NCBI GenBank assembly: GCA_937891805.1
Contig: CALATK010000001.1
Span: 1 to 22,802, forward strand
Direction: 5' to 3'
Length of the DNA stretch: 22,802 nt
Source: an uncultured Fibrobacter sp.
GTDB lineage: Bacteria > Fibrobacterota > Fibrobacteria > Fibrobacterales > Fibrobacteraceae
Every line of letters starts with the position of its first letter. The first letter of the stretch is position 1. Below, in pieces: positions 16,979 through 22,802 of this stretch. The position numbers and the translations under genes were made by a program. The notes under the pieces were generated by a model, which was not told where the DNA came from, made no database searches, and saw only the letters and a list, made by a program, of their open reading frames with translations.

Positions 16979-17326
16979 TTAGCCCCGGAGTTGTTTTATG
17001 TATTCCGCACTGCGGACCTTGTCGGCCGCCAGCAGGACCTCCTTCCTGGAAAGCCTCCTCAGCTTTTCTTCCATGCTACGATACTCCCTTTCGTAGATGG
17101 AACGAAATTTCTCCGTCATTTCTACCGGAGAAATACCCAAACCCCGAGCCAGAAGGCAAAAACTTTCGAATGAAGGAATGCGTTTGCCGCTTTCCATCAT
17201 GGAAATGAATTGCCTCGTCAAACCTGATTCCATGGACAGCTGTTTCTGAGATATAAATGACTCCTTTCTCGTCCGCAGCACCAGTTTTTGGAATGCTATG
17301 CAAAAGATATCGTGATTGTGAGTCAT
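16979..17326 (-). CDS. Small XRE/Cro-type helix-turn-helix regulator
   Basis: 115 aa. An N-terminal HTH-XRE domain covers about residues 10-70: FQKLVLRTRKESFISQKQL, then ESGLTRQFISMMESGKRIPS (recognition helix and the E-G-R-P turn typical of the family) and FCLLARGLGISPVEM. The last 40 residues are highly charged (YEREYRSMEEKLRRLSRKE) and may form a dimerising helix. It is probably a cytosolic transcription regulator. An 11-bp inverted repeat brackets its promoter, which suggests autoregulation. It precedes groES on the same strand with a 329-bp gap; whether it acts on groESL is unknown. The Shine-Dalgarno is weak. Confidence 0.85.
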   Translation of the reverse strand: MTHNHDIFCIAFQKLVLRTRKESFISQKQLSMESGLTRQFISMMESGKRIPSFESFCLLARGLGISPVEMTEKFRSIYEREYRSMEEKLRRLSRKEVLLAADKVRSAEYIKQLRG

Positions 17327-17333
17327 GGCGCCA

Positions 17334-17401
17334 ATTTTATCAAATCATGACGGGGAATCGTGCAAACAATAGTTACCTAATTACTATAATTTTGATAAAA
17401 T
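17334..17401 (-). promoter_or_regulatory. Promoter and paired inverted-repeat operator of the XRE gene
   Basis: Perfect 11-bp arms attttatcaaa (17334-17344) and tttgataaaat (17391-17401) lie 46 bp apart. On the minus strand a TATAGT -10 with a weak TAAACA 16 bp upstream sits so that one arm overlaps the spacer and the other lies in the leader, 8 bp from the ATG. Two sites around the start suit repression by a dimeric regulator, most simply the XRE protein itself. Confidence 0.55.
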
Positions 17402-17421
17402 CTTGTTTACATTAAGCAAAT

Positions 17422-17555
17422 AGGGCGGGCTCCGCCCTCCCTAAGACCCTCCCGGCGCTCAATAACCCGCCAGCTTCTAAACAAGGACCTCGGGTCAGCT
17501 GGTTATTTTCGCGGCCACCTTCGGTGGCTATGCGAATAGGGAGAGGTTTCCCTAA
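17422..17555. other. GC-rich non-coding stretch with several hairpins
   Basis: No credible gene. Hairpins in order on the plus strand: agggcgg-gct-ccgccct (17422-17438); aataacc...cagct paired with agctggttatt (17461-17508) enclosing gacc-tcg-ggtc; gccacc-ttc-ggtggc (17514-17528); and aggga...tccct near 17538-17553. It lies between the XRE promoter and the tRNA terminator. It could be a structured RNA or a degraded element; no known family is recognised. Confidence 0.4.
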
Positions 17556-17562
17556 AGCAAAC

Positions 17563-17594
17563 AAAAAAAAGACGACTTACTTCCGTAAATCGCC
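17563..17594 (-). terminator. Terminator of tRNA-Arg
   Basis: On the minus strand a 10-bp stem with G-U pairs, ggcgatttac / gtaagtcgtc, loop ggaa, is followed by eight T. It begins 6 bp after the tRNA 3' end. Confidence 0.9.
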
Positions 17595-17600
17595 TTTTTA

Positions 17601-17674
<74 letters not shown>

Positions 17675-17686
17675 ATTGGTGCCCCA

Positions 17687-17714
17687 AATATAGCATTATC
17701 GGCCTACATGTCAA
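17687..17714 (-). promoter_or_regulatory. Promoter of tRNA-Arg
   Basis: TTGACA (17709-17714), a 16-bp spacer, and TATATT (17687-17692) on the minus strand. The start is expected about 6 bp before the mature tRNA. Identical hexamers and spacing to the rpsF promoter. Confidence 0.88.
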
Positions 17715-17788
17715 GGGATTTTCTTTAAATTTCTTGAAAGAATTACTAAATTTGGGCAAAAGAATCAAGTTCCGCGCAGAAACATAAA

Positions 17789-20071
17789 ATGGTCAAGAAC
17801 ATTATTTTCAAGATACTGAACGCTCTCAAGTCCGCCTTCCTGAAAAAGAAAGTCATCCTGTGGCTGCTCATTTTGTTTCTGCCGGTCCTGCTTGTGGCGG
17901 CTGCCGTCGTGGTCACATACAACCACTTCTTGCCGGAACTTCCTTCTCTCTCCCAGCTGGAACAGATCAACCCCAAACTGGTCACCAATATCTACGACAT
18001 GAACGGGAAAATCGCCCACGAATACTACGTGGAGCGCCGCGAATGGGTCAGCTTCGACTCCATCCCCGAAAACGCCATCCACGCCGTGATGGCCACCGAA
18101 GACCGTGAATTCTACAACCACTGGGGCATGAATGTTTGGGCCATTCCCTCCGCCATCATGGAAAGCGTCTCTAGCGGCAAGAAACTCCGCGGAGCTTCCA
18201 CCCTCACCCAGCAGCTCACCAAGCTTTTGTTCCTTACGCCGGAGCGCTCCATTTCCCGTAAAATCAAGGAAGCCATGACGGCCATCCGTATCGAGCAGAC
18301 CTACACCAAGCAAGAGATTCTCGAATTCTACATGAACGAGGTTTACCTGTCTGCCGGCAACTACGGTTTTCAGGCCGCAGGCAAGTACTATTTCGGACGC
18401 CCGCTGGATAGCCTTACCATTCCGGAGTTGGCCGTGCTGGCAGGCATGCTCCAGCGCCCCGAAGCCTACCGCCCCGACAGGCACCCCAAGGCATCTCTGG
18501 AACGCCGCAATACCGTGCTGTTTGCCATGATGGATGCGGGCTACATCAGCAAGGAAGATTACCGCAAGTATGTGGACACCCCCATCACCTTGGCCGAAAA
18601 AGAAGAAGAGAAAGGTGCGGGCCTCTACTTCTACGAAGAAATCCGCAAGTACATGGAAAAGAAGTACGGCGAAAATTCCCTCTATGCCGACGGTGTTTCC
18701 ATCTATAGCACCATCGACCCCGATATCCAGGCCTACGCCGACAGCGTGGCACAGGTCCAGGTAGAAAAAGTCCGCCGCCGCATCAAGTACCGCGCCACAC
18801 GCCGCCTGTTCCTCACAAACAAGTACGATATGCCCGAAGACAGCGTTGTCGCCCACTTCGACAGCATCTATACCCTGTTCAAGAAAGACTACCTGGCAAA
18901 CGACACCAACCCGGATCCCAAGAAAAGACGTTTCCCCGACAGTATCCAGTATCACCACGCCGAAGTGGCCGCCATCTTGATCGAAAACGAGACCGGAGCC
19001 ATCCGCGCCATGGTGGGCGGAAGCGACTGGAACAGCTCCCGCTGGAATCGCGCGGTGCAGTCCCTGCGCCAGCCGGGCTCCAGCTTTAAGCCTATCGTCT
19101 ATGCTACCGCCATGGACAACGGGGCTTCCCCCTGCGACTCCGTGAACGACCAGCCCGTCACCATCCCCGACCCCGACGACAAGGACAAGAACAAGGTCTG
19201 GCGTCCGGCAAACTTCGGTCACGACTTTGAAGGAATGATGACGCTCCGCAAGGCCCTCTACAAGTCCAAGAACCTGCCCGCTATCCTTACCGGCATGAAA
19301 TACGGGCTCAGCAACGTGGTGAATTATGCACGCAAGTTCGGCATCGTAAGGGCTCCGCTCCTTGCAGTCCCGAGCCTTGCCCTGGGTTCCGTGGGCGCCA
19401 CCCTGATGGAAATGACTTCGGCCTATACCGTGTTCCCCAACGGCGGTAACCGTATCGAACCCTACATGATCGAATCCATCGTCGATAAAAACGGCGAGAC
19501 CATCGAGAAAAACATGAAGGTGGAACACGAAGTGCTCCGGGCCCCCAGCGCCTACCTGATGGTGGACATGCTGAAAGACGTGAACGTCCGCGGAACGGCG
19601 GCAAGAGTCTGGGCCAGCGGCTTTACCCACCCCAGCGGCGGAAAGACGGGCACCACCAACGACTATACCGACGCCTGGTATATCGGATTCACCAAGCAGT
19701 ACACCATGGGCGTGTGGATTGGTTCCGACAGCCCGGGCACTATGGGTGCGGGCCACACCGGCACCGAAGACGCCTTGCCTGTTTGGCTTGCTGTCATGAC
19801 CGAACTTCACAAGGACCTTCCGAGACTCCCCTTCCCCGTGCCTGCAGGCGTTTCCAGCAGGGGCATCTGCAACTACACCGGCAAGGTGGCCGGAGAGTTC
19901 TGTTCCGAAAAGACCTACTGCCTCTACACCGCAGGTTACGCCCCTACCGAAGTCTGCGACGGCAACCATTTCGAAGTCAAGACGAAGTCCGCCGACGACG
20001 CCACCCTCTTCAGCAACAAGGGTGCAGCGGAGTCCTCTACCGGGCCTAAAAAGACCCGGAAAATGTTCTAG
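17789..20071 (+). CDS. mrcA: Class A penicillin-binding protein (PBP1A type)
   Basis: Bifunctional peptidoglycan synthase: glycan-strand polymerisation plus peptide cross-linking, anchored in the inner membrane. 760 aa. A membrane helix covers about residues 22-43 (VILWLLILFLPVLLVAAAVVV). The glycosyltransferase (GT51) domain has ATEDREFYNHWG with catalytic Glu104, RGASTLTQQLTK and RIEQTYTKQEILEFYMNEVYL. The transpeptidase domain has SSFK with nucleophile Ser431, SKN at 493-495 and KTGTT at 619-623. A C-terminal tail with Cys-containing GICNYTGKVAGEFC follows. The ATG at 17789 has no clear Shine-Dalgarno and no strong promoter is visible in the 75 bp before it. It is divergent from tRNA-Arg. 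A hairpin follows the stop. The symbol reflects family resemblance. Confidence 0.95.
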   Translation: MVKNIIFKILNALKSAFLKKKVILWLLILFLPVLLVAAAVVVTYNHFLPELPSLSQLEQINPKLVTNIYDMNGKIAHEYYVERREWVSFDSIPENAIHAVMATEDREFYNHWGMNVWAIPSAIMESVSSGKKLRGASTLTQQLTKLLFLTPERSISRKIKEAMTAIRIEQTYTKQEILEFYMNEVYLSAGNYGFQAAGKYYFGRPLDSLTIPELAVLAGMLQRPEAYRPDRHPKASLERRNTVLFAMMDAGYISKEDYRKYVDTPITLAEKEEEKGAGLYFYEEIRKYMEKKYGENSLYADGVSIYSTIDPDIQAYADSVAQVQVEKVRRRIKYRATRRLFLTNKYDMPEDSVVAHFDSIYTLFKKDYLANDTNPDPKKRRFPDSIQYHHAEVAAILIENETGAIRAMVGGSDWNSSRWNRAVQSLRQPGSSFKPIVYATAMDNGASPCDSVNDQPVTIPDPDDKDKNKVWRPANFGHDFEGMMTLRKALYKSKNLPAILTGMKYGLSNVVNYARKFGIVRAPLLAVPSLALGSVGATLMEMTSAYTVFPNGGNRIEPYMIESIVDKNGETIEKNMKVEHEVLRAPSAYLMVDMLKDVNVRGTAARVWASGFTHPSGGKTGTTNDYTDAWYIGFTKQYTMGVWIGSDSPGTMGAGHTGTEDALPVWLAVMTELHKDLPRLPFPVPAGVSSRGICNYTGKVAGEFCSEKTYCLYTAGYAPTEVCDGNHFEVKTKSADDATLFSNKGAAESSTGPKKTRKMF

Positions 20072-20121
20072 GAATCTGTCCTGTATTTCGACAAGAAAAC
20101 GCCTGAAATCCGCTAGATATC

Positions 20122-20146
20122 AAGGGTTTGAGCATACTCAACCCTT
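20122..20146 (+). terminator. Hairpin after the PBP gene, weak terminator
   Basis: aagggtttgag-cata-ctcaaccctt pairs with one bulged T. No T-run follows directly (aacaaaatctt), so termination may be inefficient. It overlaps the rlmN -35 box. Confidence 0.5.
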
Positions 20147-20173
20147 AACAAAATCTTATATTTTTTCTATCTT
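20145..20173 (+). promoter_or_regulatory. Probable promoter of rlmN
   Basis: TTAACA (20145-20150), a 17-bp spacer, and TATCTT (20168-20173). The ATG is at 20183, so a start 6-8 bp after the -10 would leave a leader of only 2-4 nt. No Shine-Dalgarno is visible, consistent with a nearly leaderless message. An alternative -10, TATATT at 20157-20162, would give about 14 nt. Confidence 0.45.
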
Positions 20174-20182
20174 TGCGGTGCT

Positions 20183-21256
20183 ATGGATTGGCCGCACAAC
20201 ATAAAGACCCTTACGGGCGACGAGCTCAAGGCTTGGCTTCGCGAACAAGACGAGAAGCCCTTCCGTGCCGACCAAATCCAGAAATGGCTTTTTTGCCAGC
20301 AGGTCAAGACCTACGACGAGATGGTGAACATCTCCCCCGCCCTCCGCGAAAAGCTGGCCGCCAAGTTCAGCCTCCGGGCCCTTACCGAAGAGACCCGCAT
20401 GGAATCCGTCGATGGCACCGTCAAGTGGCTTTTCAGGACCCACGACAACCACCACATCGAGACGGTGATGATTCCCTCCAACGGACGGTTCTCGGTGTGC
20501 GTTTCCACCCAGGTGGGCTGCGCCATGAACTGCGCCTTCTGCCGCACCGCCAAGATGGGCTTTACCCGCAACCTGGAAGCGGGCGAAATCCTGGAAGAGA
20601 TCATCAACGTGAACTGGTTCCTGAAAGATTCCGGCACTCTCGATGCCGACGGAAAAATCGCCCAGGTCACCAACATCATCTTCATGGGCATGGGTGAACC
20701 GCTGAACAATCTCGAAAACGTGCACCGGGTCTGCTGCACGCTCCATAACCAGAGCCTGTTCAACATGGGCTCCAAGCGCATGACGGTAAGCACCAGCGGC
20801 GTAGTGCCCAAGATCAAGGAACTGGTGAACCGGAACACCCCCTGCTGCCTTGCGGTAAGCCTGAACAGCACCAACAACGAATACCGCTCCTCCGTGATGC
20901 CGGTCAACAAGACCTGGCCCATCGAAAAGCTTTTGGAAGCGGTGGACGAATACATCCGCCGCACCGACAACTACGTGACTTTCGAATTCGTCCTCATCAA
21001 GGACATCACCTGCACTCCCAAGGCCGCCAAGGAACTTATCCGCATTTGCGCCCCCCGCCGGGTGAAGGTGAACGCCATCGTGCTTAACGACGGCGACGAC
21101 CCCACACTGCACGCGCCTACCCCCGAAGAAGTGGAAGACTTCCTTGCCAAGGTGCGTGCCGCCGAAATTCAAATAACGATCCGCAATCCAAGGGGCCGAG
21201 ACATCTTGGCCGCCTGCGGACAACTCGCGTACAAAAAGGATGGTAAAACATGTTAA
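20183..21256 (+). CDS. rlmN: 23S rRNA/tRNA adenine-C2 methyltransferase RlmN
   Basis: Radical-SAM enzyme that methylates C2 of A2503 in 23S rRNA and A37 in some tRNAs. 357 aa. The N-terminal domain has EKPFRADQIQKWLF. The cluster motif is CAMNCAFC (Cys113, Cys117, Cys120) in the conserved CVSTQVGC context; Cys106 matches the E. coli resolving Cys118 and Cys345 (GRDILAACGQL) matches the methyl-carrying Cys355. FMGMGEPLNN and SLNSTNNEYRSSVMPVN are SAM and substrate motifs. It is RlmN rather than Cfr by overall resemblance, not by a decisive residue. It overlaps the next gene by 7 bp (ATGTTAA), so the two are co-translated. Confidence 0.96.
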   Translation: MDWPHNIKTLTGDELKAWLREQDEKPFRADQIQKWLFCQQVKTYDEMVNISPALREKLAAKFSLRALTEETRMESVDGTVKWLFRTHDNHHIETVMIPSNGRFSVCVSTQVGCAMNCAFCRTAKMGFTRNLEAGEILEEIINVNWFLKDSGTLDADGKIAQVTNIIFMGMGEPLNNLENVHRVCCTLHNQSLFNMGSKRMTVSTSGVVPKIKELVNRNTPCCLAVSLNSTNNEYRSSVMPVNKTWPIEKLLEAVDEYIRRTDNYVTFEFVLIKDITCTPKAAKELIRICAPRRVKVNAIVLNDGDDPTLHAPTPEEVEDFLAKVRAAEIQITIRNPRGRDILAACGQLAYKKDGKTC

Positions 21257-21870
21257 CGCAGAACCTCCCCGAATTCTGGGACAACCTCTACATGGACGGA
21301 AAGGACTACTGGAATTTCAAGAAGGCGACCCCCGCTCTCCTGGAATTCTTCAAGAACCCTTCCTGCCCCGCTACCGGCTCGGTCCTGATTCCTGGAGCGG
21401 GTTTCGGCTACGATGCCGAAGCCTGGGCTAATAAAGGTCACGACGTGCTGGCTGTAGATTTCGCACCTACCGCCGTAGATGAACTGGACCACCTGAGCCG
21501 CAAGTACAAGAACCTCCGCTCTCTGGACCTGGACCTGTTCACCCTCTCGCCCAAAGACCCCAAGCGTGGCGGCCAGCTGTTCGACATCGTCTATGACTAC
21601 GGCACCTTCTCGGCAATCCACCCGGGCCGCCGCGACGAATTTTTTGAAGTCTGCTACAAGATGCTCAAGGACGACGGCCTGTTCATCTGCCTCATGTACC
21701 CCCTCGTGAACGGAAAGACCCTGCAGGGGCCTCCCCACTGCACCAGCGAAGGCGAACTCATGGCCCGCTTGGACGGCGTGTTCGACATCGTGGAACGCAT
21801 CAAGCCCGTTAACAGCATTCCTGGCCGCGAAGGCAAGGAAGAATTCTGGCTCATGAAAAAGGTCATTTAA
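21250..21870 (+). CDS. SAM-dependent methyltransferase, TPMT/thiol methyltransferase-like
   Basis: 206 aa. The start resembles thiopurine S-methyltransferase family proteins (LPEFWDNLYMDGKDYWNFKKATPALLEF, split here over residues 6-33). The class I SAM motif I is VLIPGAGFGYDAEAWANKG, followed by HDVLAVDFAPTAVDEL (acidic residue for the SAM ribose) and FDIVYDYGTFSAIHPGRR. The C-terminal EFWLMKKV is also family-like. Substrate is not predictable; members act on thiols, halides or thiocyanate. The ATG lies inside rlmN and AAGGA precedes it by about 9 bp. Confidence 0.88.
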   Translation: MLTQNLPEFWDNLYMDGKDYWNFKKATPALLEFFKNPSCPATGSVLIPGAGFGYDAEAWANKGHDVLAVDFAPTAVDELDHLSRKYKNLRSLDLDLFTLSPKDPKRGGQLFDIVYDYGTFSAIHPGRRDEFFEVCYKMLKDDGLFICLMYPLVNGKTLQGPPHCTSEGELMARLDGVFDIVERIKPVNSIPGREGKEEFWLMKKVI

Positions 21871-21939
21871 CAGTGACCAAAGCTATCCAGAAAAGCATTA
21901 ACTAACTTTTAAAGATAAAAAGAGCATTGGGTAAAAGTT

Positions 21940-21974
21940 CTCATCACTCAAAACCCACTACTCACAACTCATAA
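21940..21974. repeat. Heptamer array E (CTCANNA family, 5 units)
   Basis: Five 7-bp units: ctcatca, ctcaaaa, cccacta, ctcacaa, ctcataa. The end of the last unit runs into the AAGGA ribosome site of the next gene. It is a different sequence family from the CTAG and AATTCGG arrays but has the same period. The rest of the 114-bp gap is AT-rich with no clear promoter. Confidence 0.7.
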
Positions 21975-21984
21975 GGATTGAACT

Positions 21985-22480
<496 letters not shown>

Positions 22481-22482
<2 letters not shown>

Positions 22483-22615
22483 AGACTAGAGATTAGAGAC
22501 TAGAATCTAGTGAAAAAGAATCACGCACGTTGTGCGTCAAATTTTTCTCTAGTCTCTAGATCCTAACCCCTAGATCCTAACCACTAGATCCTAAATCCTA
22601 ACCTCTAACCCCTAG
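22481..22615. repeat. Heptamer element D (CTAG family), opposed arms around a hairpin, between ychJ and argC
   Basis: Arm 1, 22481-22508: agagact, agagatt, agagact, agaatct. A central hairpin acgcac-gtt-gtgcgt (22523-22537) is bracketed by gaaaaa and tttttc. Arm 2, 22546-22615, has ten exact-length units: tctctag twice, then atcctaa, cccctag, atcctaa, ccactag, atcctaa twice, cctctaa, cccctag. Arm 1 is the inverted version of arm 2. The ychJ stop is inside the first unit and the argC ATG is 4 bp after the last. Same design as element C. Confidence 0.85.
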
Positions 22616-22619
22616 GCAT

Positions 22620-22802
22620 ATGTTCAAAGTTTTCGTAGACGGTGAAGCAGGAACCACAGGCCTGCAGATTTATGAACGGCTCGCGAAGCGTAGCGATGTC
22701 GAAGTGTTGCGCATTGCCCCAGAACTCCGCAAGGATACTGCCGAACGCAAGAGGCTCATCAATGAGTCCGACGTGACGTTCCTGTGTCTGCCCGACGCTG
22801 CC
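22620..22802 (+). CDS. argC: N-acetyl-gamma-glutamyl-phosphate reductase, 3'-truncated by the window edge
   Basis: NADPH-dependent reductase of arginine biosynthesis (third step). Only the first 61 residues are present. [20 protein letters not shown] carries the NADP-binding GxxGxxG (residues 8-14), and [20 protein letters not shown] and [10 protein letters not shown] match the shorter (about 310 aa, type 2) ArgC. The ATG follows heptamer element D after only 4 bp, with no ordinary Shine-Dalgarno; the closest is TAGG inside the last repeat unit. Promoter not visible apart from the repeat DNA. Confidence 0.92.
   Translation, partial: MFKVFVDGEAGTTGLQIYERLAKRSDVEVLRIAPELRKDTAERKRLINESDVTFLCLPDAA

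Noticed and set aside
17765..19969. 734-codon minus-strand ORF
   Set aside because: Shadow of the penicillin-binding protein gene, His/Gly/Val-rich as expected for an antisense frame of GC-rich coding DNA.
22546..22615. CRISPR-like or telomere-like array
   Set aside because: Units are 7 bp with no spacers, so not CRISPR. The resemblance to CCCTAAA telomere repeats is coincidental: units are degenerate, internal to the chromosome and have an inverted partner arm.

Overview
The window looks like a Fibrobacter (phylum Fibrobacterota) chromosome segment. The pointers are serine-run (SSSS) linkers behind signal peptides and a lipobox, an elongation factor G that resembles the spirochaete/mitochondrial EF-G1 branch, and core genes in compact, overlapping pairs. 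I see no transposase, phage gene or CRISPR array. It is an ordinary core region with very unusual intergenic DNA.

Layout. 1-2274: the 3' part of fusA, its terminators, and a probable small structured RNA on the minus strand. 2275-4265: mazG (minus) head to head with dprA-ftsB (plus), only 3 bp between the two start codons. 4269-8395: an RND efflux pump operon (lipoprotein adaptor, then AcrB-type pump, minus strand). 8503-10643: two overlapping genes for related secreted or envelope proteins, one with a long Ser-rich linker. 10783-11661: a histidine-phosphatase lipoprotein. 11784-12872: ribosomal operon rpsF-rpsR-rplI with a strong promoter and a candidate S6:S18 leader. 12986-14430: an outer-membrane barrel-like protein (minus) and an exported thioredoxin-fold protein (plus). 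14605-16649: groES-groEL, preceded by a textbook sigma-54 promoter. 16979-17714: a small XRE-type regulator with a paired inverted-repeat operator, a GC-rich structured stretch, and tRNA-Arg(ACG). 17789-20071: class A penicillin-binding protein. 20183-22802: rlmN overlapping a TPMT-like methyltransferase, a YchJ-type SEC-C protein, and the start of argC.

The most notable signal is a set of degenerate tandem repeats with a strict 7-bp period in five intergenic gaps (8472-8499, 14430-14457, 16277-16363, 21940-21974, 22481-22615). There are three unit families: CTAG-rich, AATTCGG and CTCANNA. The two CTAG-rich loci share one architecture, two opposed heptamer arms around a central hairpin, and an 18-nt identical stretch. 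They look like copies of one dispersed element. Four of the five arrays start at or just after a stop codon, and one lies between groES and groEL.

Other signals worth checking are the sigma-54 site ahead of groESL, the orphan hairpin RNA at about 2112-2198, and a tRNA-Arg with two A-C mismatches.
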